From contig NZ_JACXBP010000014.1 in assembly GCF_014773485.1 (NCBI RefSeq), positions 22,079-86,078 of the forward strand: a stretch of DNA of 64,000 nucleotides, read 5' to 3'. The notes beneath the pieces were generated by a model. The model searched no databases, was not told the origin of the DNA, and saw only the letters and a program-made list of their open reading frames with translations. How positions within the stretch are numbered: position 1 is the stretch's first letter; each line of letters begins with the position of its first letter. Below, in pieces: positions 19,201-26,519 of this stretch. The translations under genes were made by a program, and so were the position numbers. This DNA comes from Erwinia aphidicola (GTDB lineage: Bacteria > Pseudomonadota > Gammaproteobacteria > Enterobacterales > Enterobacteriaceae).

Positions 19201-21570
19201 ATTATGCTGCCAATGAACTTTTCCGCGCAGGCGAGTTTGACGCAATATTGTCTTGAGCATAAGTCCAGCATGCTGGCAGAGATGGAGAATCAATATCTCA
19301 GTGGTATTGATGTACTTCGTGAAATTAATCAGTCGGCGGCTGAAGATAACACTATGCAAATTATGCCAGTGGTATTTACTAGCAAACTTGGGTTACGCCG
19401 TAATAACAGAACGCGCTACCCCTGGCTGGGGGATAAAGAGTATGGCATTTCCCGCACTCCGCAGGTATGGCTTGATTGCCAGTGTGAAGAGGATGAGCAG
19501 AATAACTTACTCTTCTACTGGGATGTGCTGGAAGATGTGTTCTATCCGGACACCATTAGAGGCATGTTTGCGGCATGTACCTCACTGCTTGATAAACTGG
19601 ACGCGAACCCAGAGTGCTGGCGTGAAGCTATACAGGTACCACTGTCGTTTGAAGATCGGCAAATGCAACAGCTGGCAAATAATAATCGCCAGCCGTTTAA
19701 ACTGGAAAAACTTTCAGCGGCGTTAAGTCAGCGCAGTGCAGCCGCGCCGGATACCCTTGCCCTAGTCTACGGAGAGGGGCAGCAGGTCAGCTGGCAGGAG
19801 CTTTATCAGCGCTCTACGCAGCTGGCTGCACAGATTCCGACGACGCTGATGGAAGGCAGCCCAGTAGCCATAATGTTGCGTAAGTCTGTGGATCAGATTG
19901 CCGCCTGCTTTGCCTCTCATCTGCGAGGCTGCTTCTATGTACCTGTTGATACCAGCCAAGGCGAGGAGCGTATCGCGAAGATCCTGACTGCCACTGCCTG
20001 TCAGTTTGCTTTTAGCGACAGTGCTGAACACAGGGAAATCTGCCGTAAGACGCAAACCCAGCTTTGTTTGACTCCTGAGCTGGTTGAGCCTGTTTTTGCC
20101 GCACCCCCGTTACCGATACAGCCAGATGAGGGACTGGAGAAGACTGCCTATATCATTTTCACCTCAGGTTCTACGGGTGAACCGAAAGGCGTTGTCATCT
20201 CGCATGCTGGCGCGGCAAACACCATCCAGGAGATTAACCGACGCTTCTCTGTCACTACAGCAGATTGCGTATATGGGATCTCATCCCTGAATTTCGATCT
20301 ATCAGTTTACGATATTTTTGGCGCAGTGGCGGCAGGCGCAAAACTAGTGCTACCAGATGCACAATATCTGCGCGAACCCGCACACTGGCTTGAGCAACTG
20401 CACCAGCACCGTGTAACGATCTGGAACAGCGCTCCTGCCCTTATGCAGATGCTGGTGCAGTATTGCCTCGATAACCAACGCGGACTGCCTGACAGTTTGC
20501 GATTGGTGATGATGAGTGGCGACTGGATACCGCCTGGATTACCGGAGCAGATCCGCCAGCTTGCCCCCAAAGCTCAGTTGGTGTCATTAGGGGGGGCAAC
20601 CGAAGCCTCGATTTGGTCAAACTATCATGAGATATCCACGCGCGCCTACCCGGTGAGTATTCCTTACGGACGGCCGCTGGCAAACCAGACCATGTATATC
20701 CTTGATCAACATCTTAATCCTTGTCCCTGCCTCACTGTCGGTGATATCTGGATCGGGGGTGCCGGGCTGGCAGACGGTTACTGGAACAACGCAGAGTTAA
20801 CTGCTAAGGCTTTTATACACCATCCTGATACTCAGGAGCGGCTCTATAGAACAGGTGACCTTGGCCGCTGGATGCCAGAGGGTGAGATAGAGTTCCTTGG
20901 CCGTAAAGATTTCCAGCTGAAGATTAATGGCTATCGCGTAGAACCTGGTGAAATTGAACATGCCCTGCTTAACCATCCCGGCATCACCGCCGCGCAGGTC
21001 ATTGCTCATCAACACGCTGGCAATGGCAAAGCCCTGATTGCTTATTTAGTCGTGGAACAAGGTTACGCACTAGATAGCTCCGCATTGCGCCAAGTCCTAC
21101 GCAAACAACTGGCTGAATATATGATCCCGGCGCGTTTCATTGTGCTGGACGCCTTCCCATTAACCTCTAATGGCAAGATTGACAGGAAAGCCCTGCCAGT
21201 TCCGCCTGAAGAGGAGAAAAGGATCACACGAGTTCCTGCCAACCATTATCAAAATGCGGTATGTCAAATATTCTCCGAAATATTGTCTCTCCCACAAATG
21301 GAACCACATGCCAATTTCTTCGAATCAGGGGGCACTTCACTGGAGGTGATCAGAGTTCAGTCTAAAATCCAGAGCGTATTTAACGTCAGCGTTCAGGTTG
21401 CAGACATCTTCCGTTTTGCAACGCCGGAAAAGTTGGGACGGCATATTGAAGAAAAAGTGATGTTGAATGGCACTGCCAAAAAAAGTGCTGAAGTGCCGAC
21501 TACAAACCGAAGGTTGCAAATTCGTCAGCGTCAAACCCAGCAGCGACGTGCACAGAAAATCAGGCAATAG
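13276..21570 (+). CDS. FAAL-ACP-C-A-PCP-Cy-A(Cys)-PCP nonribosomal peptide synthetase
   Basis: A 2764-residue synthetase. Order: fatty acyl-AMP ligase (1-570; FIQFTSGSTSEPKGV about 160, PATHDMGLIG); ACP (LGLDSIS, Ser605); condensation domain (from 666; HHIIFDG at 789-795); adenylation 1 (1092-1560; A3 about 1241, HDPLQRD at 1288-1294); PCP (GGSSL, Ser1625); heterocyclization domain (from 1687; FPLNDIQSAYVAGR, DxxxxDxxS at 1818-1826, GDFTS, PVVFTS); adenylation 2 (about 2150-2620; FDLSVYD at 2340-2346); PCP (GGTSL, Ser2688); basic Arg/Gln tail, possibly a docking element. By eye the A2 pocket reads DLYNMSLIW, close to the cysteine code. The A1 pocket reads about DPRNFVLRA, unassigned. Predicted product: acyl-X-thiazoline, tethered. 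There is no release domain. The AGGAG at 13264 serves this start; an ATG 4 bases earlier opens a 15-codon frame. Confidence 0.9.
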   Translation: MQYASLNEIVHERCKSDPNRLAYSFLDENLNVNEQWTYKDLFNKIILWCSALESVQSQNILLAFPPGLDFIAAFLACSFSAKTAVPVHLPSRRSSKRFQQILHACNSDIVMTNVESGSKIRKVIESLLIETEINIITQDDFNPLSTPQLRYPTGKDIAFIQFTSGSTSEPKGVKVSHENIINNQEMIYDCFGHSRESRILGWLPATHDMGLIGIILQPLYAAAPCWLMSPSHFSRSPADWLNAISRFGITTSGGPNFSYDLCLSAICDKDLNLSSWQVAFNGAEPVNARTLNTFIRTFSKNGFKPEAFLPCYGLAEATLFVSGKQHGTGVTIIEVDGDKLASDGYAELHSGDKKLVSSGFPDARLQLKIVDPVSCKIVSEQQQGEIWLCGSSITSGYFNSEVQPFSAIAGETACNWLRTGDLGFLHQGELFITARLKDLIIINGRNIYPQDIELKIPELDARIKLGAAGVFEYQNEGSVAIGILVEVNPKSQPHWEEIARNVCTGVTSYFGVRVGKVAMTKYGSLPRTTSGKIQRGKCRQLASQDGENLTGVYVPLQNSAEVPLHRMNVQPGLISEFLNIINRYSGENISVAQLRFSFTQLGLDSISIFRFIAAIETHFGVRLNMDEEMADATLHDMLDHISHQAAVSSALPEAEKEQQDINGGLSRLQMRYALLDQLQDEKYPLTVSAILALKGELDMRLLERCVLQVLKRHDAFWLRFDSEIMNNKVHYVAPEQVEIAYLLAVSQPNEAEKFQDDFFARPFNNTERLYRFALLTRQENSHDLLICCHHIIFDGWSLDIFTNEVMAYYKAALEFTTPSLSPAISYRTLDSWLQSRRPEQRSSSRQNDYPVTQLPREPATTEGGSGSLTLTLTADQREDIAHLAKEFALSPAVIWMSLYGLTLARLSATTLHFIGTPCALRESPGALHSIGLYLSIIPVKIAIEDEMDFAAYCRQVSASLEESKKAATSLDHIDGANAQGLGFNPQCFINYLPNFRSKGEVENLEYHLQPCLAQTANFDLTLYVLDGLEKCELLFTWRNSTFNQERAAIFTRQLLDIIAQARSTANQPLESLQLASEHKLSAPEPNPWEGSVDQQAYRWAKTHGERIAVEYGEERISYRQLIGFADNLALAFQQRGVNHQDIVAIIAERTPDLVLAILATLRLGAVYAVLDAAWPEVRCSAALSVLSPKLVIDLRRQPLQATSFNTAATMDLSCFNDARCYVPDSVLLSAPEHGSCAPACITFTSGTTGVPKAILGSHGGLSAFLPWQVKRFALDHNARISMLSGLAHDPLQRDIFTAWWLGATLVIPNEDIIGQGYLFREWFNQQAISFSNLTPSMARLLSLGNTDSEPLTTLKQLFLVGERISKQELATLHHLAPQTEVVLLYGATESQRALSHYITERTSDNALITLGTVPPGMRLLVLNEQNRLADVGQIGQIVIASPHLAKGYLAGDKLVPFACLAEWGTCYYSGDLGYYTSSGEIICTGRADRQINIRGYRVEPGEIESAINCYPGVTFSRLLVNEEQNQITLFVLSDARKEELMAHLGNYLPSWMMPNAIQQINEVPLTTNGKLDETALLALYVTENTPDADRHYGEKQQQAIDLILSTLAAHGADPSRSFTHAGGSSLTALQLQSKVYREWQAVISLASILNAPSIALLASEIMQAIGESQGTSSPAISAYPQAASEPFPLNDIQSAYVAGRQKALSSTDIASQSYYEYRVHSLDSLAFEQAWNKVVAHHAGLRARLTAEWQQFSPEEVPYYAIRREDLSQYSLAERTAHLQRKREKLSNQQFDLHSWPLFLIEETVLGNETSLLHFRIDYIVADAWSWNIILGDLDAFYRGEHSSLSKSAISFRDYVLAEKEWQQSTARKAALKTLAAEIGRYPKAPQLPYIKTTEKISEPHFKRLTYQLPENKWKRIQDIARAQSITPTVLLVTLIGRVIAQWCDQKEFTLNITTFDRKTWHPDVNQIVGDFTSVIMLPMNFSAQASLTQYCLEHKSSMLAEMENQYLSGIDVLREINQSAAEDNTMQIMPVVFTSKLGLRRNNRTRYPWLGDKEYGISRTPQVWLDCQCEEDEQNNLLFYWDVLEDVFYPDTIRGMFAACTSLLDKLDANPECWREAIQVPLSFEDRQMQQLANNNRQPFKLEKLSAALSQRSAAAPDTLALVYGEGQQVSWQELYQRSTQLAAQIPTTLMEGSPVAIMLRKSVDQIAACFASHLRGCFYVPVDTSQGEERIAKILTATACQFAFSDSAEHREICRKTQTQLCLTPELVEPVFAAPPLPIQPDEGLEKTAYIIFTSGSTGEPKGVVISHAGAANTIQEINRRFSVTTADCVYGISSLNFDLSVYDIFGAVAAGAKLVLPDAQYLREPAHWLEQLHQHRVTIWNSAPALMQMLVQYCLDNQRGLPDSLRLVMMSGDWIPPGLPEQIRQLAPKAQLVSLGGATEASIWSNYHEISTRAYPVSIPYGRPLANQTMYILDQHLNPCPCLTVGDIWIGGAGLADGYWNNAELTAKAFIHHPDTQERLYRTGDLGRWMPEGEIEFLGRKDFQLKINGYRVEPGEIEHALLNHPGITAAQVIAHQHAGNGKALIAYLVVEQGYALDSSALRQVLRKQLAEYMIPARFIVLDAFPLTSNGKIDRKALPVPPEEEKRITRVPANHYQNAVCQIFSEILSLPQMEPHANFFESGGTSLEVIRVQSKIQSVFNVSVQVADIFRFATPEKLGRHIEEKVMLNGTAKKSAEVPTTNRRLQIRQRQTQQRRAQKIRQ

Positions 21571-21613
21571 GACATTTTAGTTTTCTATTTAACTTACTTA
21601 AGGATGATGTGTT

Positions 21614-23962
21614 ATGAACAATGAAAAAAATTCGAACGAACTCCATAATGAGCATGGCATCGCGATTGTTGGTGTTGCCTGCCAATTTCCTGGGGTGGCT
21701 GATTTCAAATCATTTTGGTCAGTGCTGGCAAACGGTGAAGAAACTATAAGCCACTTTACCGATGAAGAGTTGCTTGCGGCGGGCGTACGTGAAGATCGTC
21801 TATATGCAAAAAACTATATTAAATCAAAAGGCATTTTGACTAACGTGGAAAATTTTGACCACGAATTATTCAATATTGAGCCAGACCGTGCCTTGTTAAT
21901 GGATCCTCAGCACCGAGTATTCATCCAAAAGTGCTGGGAGGCGCTGGAAGATAGTGGTTATGACCCGCATCGTTACCCGGGGTCAATCGGCCTCTACGCA
22001 GGCTGCGCCATTAATACTTACGTGCTTAATAACCTGCGGCATGCCGATCGTAATCTCACCCATCGCTTTAACTCAATTGAGTATCTGGTGATGACGGATA
22101 AAGATTTTCTGTCAACGCAGACTTCCTATCTGCTTGGGCTGACCGGGCCCAGTGTCACTGTGCAAACTGCCTGCTCAACGTCAATGGCCGCAATCCATAT
22201 GGCCAGTGAGAGTATCCTGTCGGGCGAAAGTGATATGGCTTTAGCCGGGGCAGTAACTATCTATTCACCCCAAGTGAAAGGATATCTGTATGAGCCTGAC
22301 AGCATTATTTCTCCTGACGGCCATGTGCGCTCTTTCGATGCCAACGGAGGCGGAACGGTATATAGCTCCGGGGTTGGCGTCGTTCTGCTGAAACGCTTCT
22401 CAGAAGCCGTGCGGGATAACGATAATATTTATGCCGTAATCCGTTCTACGGCGATCAATAACGACGGCAATCGTAAAGCGCAGTTCAGAATGCCAAGCGC
22501 TGAGGGGATTGAACGCGTATCCTCTGCGGCATTGGAACTTGCTCAGGTTCCCGTTGAAAGCATCGGGATGGTTGAAGCAAACGGGTCGGGTACCTTATTC
22601 GGCGATCCGATTGAAGTTGCTGGCATGGCTGAGGCATACAACCAGTACGATCTAAAACCTCAATCCATCCCTTTAGGCTCGGTGAAAAGTAATATTGGCC
22701 ATATGAATGTCACGGCCGGGATGGGGGCTGTATGTAAAACGATTGCCGCCCTGCAGGCGGGTCAAGTGCCCCCTTCAATTAACTTTGAGAAGCCGAATCT
22801 GGCAATCGACTTTTCTAAAACCCCCTTCTATGTTTGCGACAAACTGACTCCTTGGCCACAAATTCCCGGCCCACGCCGGGCCGCGGTGAATATTTATGGT
22901 GTGGGCGGCACTAACGCCCATGCGATACTCGAACAAGCCCCTGAGCGTACAATTGACGCCAGCCCGCGTCGGCATCATCTGTTACTGCTGTCAGCTAATT
23001 CAGAAAACAGTCTGAAACAGGGGAAGAATAAACTGAGCGAATTTCTCGCCAGCGAGCAGCAGGACTATGGCAGCGTGGCATTCACGCTCAACCAGGGACG
23101 GCAGCAGCTCTCCTATCGTAGCTATGCGCTGGCAAGTGAGCAGAGTTTTCAGGGCTCTCTGCAATTTTCGCCGTGCGTTAATACTTCAGATAAGACGCGC
23201 TCTTATCTCGGGCTCTACTTGGCATCTTCTGAAGCAAAGTCGATCCTAGGCCTCTCGGATAAGAGATTCCAGCAGATCCTGGCTGCCGAACCGGAGCTTG
23301 ATGCTGCGTTTGCAGCAGGCACTTCTGATGTCTTGCAGAATAAACTCCTGAGCCTGATTGCAGGAAGTCTCTTAGGTAGCGATTTGCTCAATAGCGGAAT
23401 TCAGTTTGACTGCGTCAGCAGCGAAAATGAATTGCTTGCCCTACAGCTTGCCTCCGTCCTGACTATAAAGGAAGTTCTTGAGCTGACCCGCCTTGCTGCA
23501 TTACCTGATAATGCAGAGCGCAAAATTAAAATTAACGCGCTAATCGATCAGCGTGAGCGCTCTGGGGCCGAACACGCCATCTTCTCAGAAATACTCAACA
23601 AGGAAATTGGTGCCGGTGATAGACTGACTGCGGGAGAGATCTACCGTCTGGCAGTCGCCCCGGCAGTCACAGCTGCTCCGGACGTTTTCTTTGACAGCAG
23701 CTGGGAAATGGTCACGATCTCATGTGGCCATTCGTCTGAACGCGTCATTGGCTGGGACGATTATCTTACAGACAATGAAAATGCTGTATTAAAACTGGCT
23801 GGCGAGCTGTGGCTGTCCGGGCACCGGGTTGATCTGCAAGCCTGGTATAAAGAGTCCCCACGCTATCGCATTTCGCTGCCTACCTATGCTTTTGAACAAA
23901 ATCGTCACTGGATTGATATTCCTGTTACGACTAAAGCTTCCAACTATGACGTAGCGCTTTAA
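21614..23962 (+). CDS. Stand-alone KS with vestigial AT, HGTGT His replaced
   Basis: A 782-residue polyketide ketosynthase. The KS (about 15-440) starts GIAIVGVACQFPG and has the active-site TACSTS (Cys187) and SNIGH (His363). The HGTGT motif reads EANGSGT, with Asn323 in place of the first catalytic His. A KS-AT linker follows, then a degenerate region lacking the GHSxG serine, then a post-AT linker (RISLPTYAFEQNRHWI) where the protein stops. There is no working AT, no ACP and no thioesterase. KSs without that His are known as non-elongating KS0 domains, so transfer or gatekeeping is more likely than chain extension. It lies 43 bp after the NRPS, with AAGGATGA before the ATG. Confidence 0.85.
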   Translation: MNNEKNSNELHNEHGIAIVGVACQFPGVADFKSFWSVLANGEETISHFTDEELLAAGVREDRLYAKNYIKSKGILTNVENFDHELFNIEPDRALLMDPQHRVFIQKCWEALEDSGYDPHRYPGSIGLYAGCAINTYVLNNLRHADRNLTHRFNSIEYLVMTDKDFLSTQTSYLLGLTGPSVTVQTACSTSMAAIHMASESILSGESDMALAGAVTIYSPQVKGYLYEPDSIISPDGHVRSFDANGGGTVYSSGVGVVLLKRFSEAVRDNDNIYAVIRSTAINNDGNRKAQFRMPSAEGIERVSSAALELAQVPVESIGMVEANGSGTLFGDPIEVAGMAEAYNQYDLKPQSIPLGSVKSNIGHMNVTAGMGAVCKTIAALQAGQVPPSINFEKPNLAIDFSKTPFYVCDKLTPWPQIPGPRRAAVNIYGVGGTNAHAILEQAPERTIDASPRRHHLLLLSANSENSLKQGKNKLSEFLASEQQDYGSVAFTLNQGRQQLSYRSYALASEQSFQGSLQFSPCVNTSDKTRSYLGLYLASSEAKSILGLSDKRFQQILAAEPELDAAFAAGTSDVLQNKLLSLIAGSLLGSDLLNSGIQFDCVSSENELLALQLASVLTIKEVLELTRLAALPDNAERKIKINALIDQRERSGAEHAIFSEILNKEIGAGDRLTAGEIYRLAVAPAVTAAPDVFFDSSWEMVTISCGHSSERVIGWDDYLTDNENAVLKLAGELWLSGHRVDLQAWYKESPRYRISLPTYAFEQNRHWIDIPVTTKASNYDVAL

Positions 23963-24009
23963 GACAAAAATATAAAGCGGACGGTGTCCGCTTTCATTAT
24001 GGAAATCGT

Positions 24010-25320
24010 ATGCAAGAACTCATTTTTAATGTTGTGAAGATTGCGCAAGACCTGATTAGAATACCGACCGTCAATCCCCCCGGCAATGAGAAGCCCGCTA
24101 TTGATTATATTTTTGACCTCCTGACCCGCCATGGCATTCATTGCGATCTATATAGTAAAGATCCTAATCGACCCAATTTAGTCGCGCGTATTGCTGGGCG
24201 AAGTAACAATGTCCCTCCTTTGCTGCTGTATGGACATGTTGACGTGGTGCCGGTGGATGAATCTTCTTGGTCTACAGATCCGTTCTCAGGTGAAATAAAA
24301 AATGGATACCTTTGGGGGCGTGGGGCTTTGGATATGAAAGGCGGGTTGGCGATGCTGATTGCAGCTTTTCTTCATTACAATCAATCTCCGGGCGAGGCAG
24401 ATCTCATTTTGACGGTACTTAGTGATGAGGAAACGGGAGGAAAGTATGGTGCTCATTTTATGTGTGAGCAGCATGCTAATCTGTTTCAGCGCGTACAACA
24501 TGCCATCGGAGAATTTGGTGCCTTTAGTTTTTATGTCCGCGGCTGTCACTTTTTGCCGATACAAATTCAGGAAAAAATACACTGTTCACTGGATATCAAC
24601 CTGAGCGGAATCGGCGGACATGCGTCAATACCTAGTAAAGATAACGTGAATCTGATTGCTGCAAAAGTCATGCTAGCCATTGAAAAAAACCAAGCGAAAT
24701 GGAGTATTACCCCTGTTGCACGCAGTATGATTAAGGGTATTCGTGCACGTTTGCATGGAATGCCAAAGCTGGTTTTAAGTTTATTGTTATTTACTCCAAC
24801 GATACCCATTGGGTTAAAGCTGGCAGGAGGCGCACGTAAGATTTTCGAACCTCTGCTGCGTACGTCAGTGACGCCAACGGTCATTCGCAGTGGGCTTAAA
24901 CGTAATGTGATACCTGAGGCCCTTACCCTTGAATATGATATTCGCATGCTGGCCAGCGACAGTGAACAAGATCTGCGTGAGCGTCTGAGAAAAGCTGGGC
25001 TAAAAACCGAGCAAATTACGTTAAAATTTTCATCGAGGTCGGCCCGGGAGCCGGATATAAGTCAGTTTTCCCAGTTGAGCGAGATATTGAGCAGGGTAGC
25101 ACCTGATGCAACGCCAGTACCTATGCTGCTACCGGGCGTAACTGATGGAAGGCATTTTTCTACGTTAGGGATCCAGACATACGGTTTTCTGCCAATGATC
25201 ATGCCACCAGACATTGCCTTCAACCAGTTGATCCACGGTCGTGATGAGCGCATCTCTCTAGATACCCTGGAGAAAGGAGCGGATGCCATCTTGCAATATA
25301 TAGAGGGTTATCAGGGATGA
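24010..25320 (+). CDS. M20-family peptidase/deacylase of the cluster
   Basis: A 436-residue zinc-dependent M20 (ArgE/DapE/ACY1 type) hydrolase. The metal-site motifs are intact: YGHVDVVPVD, GRGALDMKGG, SDEETGG (catalytic Glu pair), a lid-domain GIGGHASIPSKD and PGVTDGRHF. There is no signal peptide, so it is cytoplasmic. It follows the KS gene by 47 bp, apparently in one operon. M20 enzymes cleave terminal peptide bonds or N-acyl groups from amino acids, so it may remove the fatty acyl or acyl-amino group that the FAAL loads, trim the product, or provide resistance. The substrate is inferred from context only. Confidence 0.85.
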   Translation: MQELIFNVVKIAQDLIRIPTVNPPGNEKPAIDYIFDLLTRHGIHCDLYSKDPNRPNLVARIAGRSNNVPPLLLYGHVDVVPVDESSWSTDPFSGEIKNGYLWGRGALDMKGGLAMLIAAFLHYNQSPGEADLILTVLSDEETGGKYGAHFMCEQHANLFQRVQHAIGEFGAFSFYVRGCHFLPIQIQEKIHCSLDINLSGIGGHASIPSKDNVNLIAAKVMLAIEKNQAKWSITPVARSMIKGIRARLHGMPKLVLSLLLFTPTIPIGLKLAGGARKIFEPLLRTSVTPTVIRSGLKRNVIPEALTLEYDIRMLASDSEQDLRERLRKAGLKTEQITLKFSSRSAREPDISQFSQLSEILSRVAPDATPVPMLLPGVTDGRHFSTLGIQTYGFLPMIMPPDIAFNQLIHGRDERISLDTLEKGADAILQYIEGYQG

Positions 25321-25469
25321 AATCTGCCCCTCTTCAGTCAGGTTCCATTATAATCATGACCGAACTCAGATTTTAGCAAGATAGCGACACCAGCATTCGC
25401 CACACCTGTTGAATATGAAAGGGTAAGGTCCTGAGAGTCAACCTAGCCAATCTTTCTAAATGCACTTAA

Positions 25470-26240
25470 TTAAACGTTATGTTCAGCCGGGGTGACGTAA
25501 TAGTTACGTAGTTCACGTGTTACGCAGCTAATCACTGCTGCGCGCTGACTGGCTATAAAGAAGTGATCGCCAGGGAAGCGATGTACGATGCACTCTTCCG
25601 TTGTGCAGGATGCCCAGGCCTGAGCCTGAGACAGCGGCAGTTCGCTATCCTCTTCGCCACTCAGCACCATAATCGGACAGGAGAGTGGTCGAGCAGGTTG
25701 TGGTCGGTAGGTTTCAACCAAGCGGTAATCATTGCGAATGATTGGTAACAATACCTCAGCCAGCTCAGGATGCTGGCACAATGTCTGGTTATTGCTACTG
25801 AGTCGCACGAGCTCTTCGAGGATATGTTTGTCACTGCTGAGGTGAATACGACTATCCAGCTTATGAAACTCAGGTGGCTGACGACCTGAGATAATTAGCA
25901 GTTGTGGATGCAGGCTGAGTGCTGCAAGCAGTTGGGCCAGCTCATGCGCGACTGCGCCACCCATGCTGTGCCCGAGAAAAGCAAAGCGACGCGCTTTCAG
26001 GTGCGGCAGTAACGCATGCTGCAAGGCGTGTAGCAATTCAAACATATCATTAATTAAAGGTTCATCAAAACGGTCTTCCCGGCCTGGGTATTGTATTACT
26101 GCCAGTTCCACCTCAGAGCTATCGAGAAAATCAGACCACTGACGAAAACTGCTTGCTGACCCACCGGCATGCGGGAAGCAGATTAACAGTAATGGTGCAC
26201 TGGCTGCTGGCTGATAAAAACGCAGAAATTTTTCGCTCAT
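25470..26240 (-). CDS. Type II (editing) thioesterase
   Basis: A 256-residue alpha/beta hydrolase of the NRPS/PKS thioesterase II group (GrsT/YbtT-like). Motifs: LLICFPHAGGSASSFRQW (oxyanion region), VIQYPGREDR, FLGHSMGG (nucleophile Ser in GHSMG), a late Asp (LSGEEDSELP) and FPGDHFF with the catalytic His. These enzymes clear mis-primed carrier proteins and sometimes release chains. As no release domain exists on the synthetase, this is a candidate release enzyme. It is convergent with the M20 gene. The frame is open 40 codons upstream, but the ATG at 26240 gives the family N-terminus. Confidence 0.85.
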   Translation of the reverse strand: MSEKFLRFYQPAASAPLLLICFPHAGGSASSFRQWSDFLDSSEVELAVIQYPGREDRFDEPLINDMFELLHALQHALLPHLKARRFAFLGHSMGGAVAHELAQLLAALSLHPQLLIISGRQPPEFHKLDSRIHLSSDKHILEELVRLSSNNQTLCQHPELAEVLLPIIRNDYRLVETYRPQPARPLSCPIMVLSGEEDSELPLSQAQAWASCTTEECIVHRFPGDHFFIASQRAAVISCVTRELRNYYVTPAEHNV

Positions 26241-26376
26241 GGCAAGGTCTCGGAAATTTACAGTGAAATTAGCGGCAGTACCGCTCTCTTTCCTGATTAA
26301 GTTAATTAAAGATGAGAAATAACGCTGACCCCAGATAACACTCGAATGTTTTTCTGGCACATATCTTAACTGTACC

Positions 26377-26427
26377 GTTCATGGTTAGGAAACTGAATCG
26401 GCCTTTTTGGGCTTCCTAACCATGAAC
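26377..26427. repeat. Perfect 15-bp inverted repeat at IS91-like element end
   Basis: GTTCATGGTTAGGAA (26377-26391) and TTCCTAACCATGAAC (26413-26427) form a perfect hairpin with a 21-base loop. It sits downstream of the transposase 3' end, where IS91-like rolling-circle elements keep a palindromic terminus. It also marks the right limit of the biosynthetic cluster. Confidence 0.6.
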
Positions 26428-26519
26428 CTTGGCGAGAAAGGGGATTATTGGATGGGAACTGTCGTTTGAAAATGAGTAAAAAAGACGTTTTTGCTTTTTT
26501 TTCATATAAATGCCGTTTT

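Noticed and set aside
24010..25320. M20 gene as an unrelated housekeeping deacetylase
   Set aside because: Not excluded, but its 47-bp spacing after the KS gene and position inside the cluster make co-function more likely.
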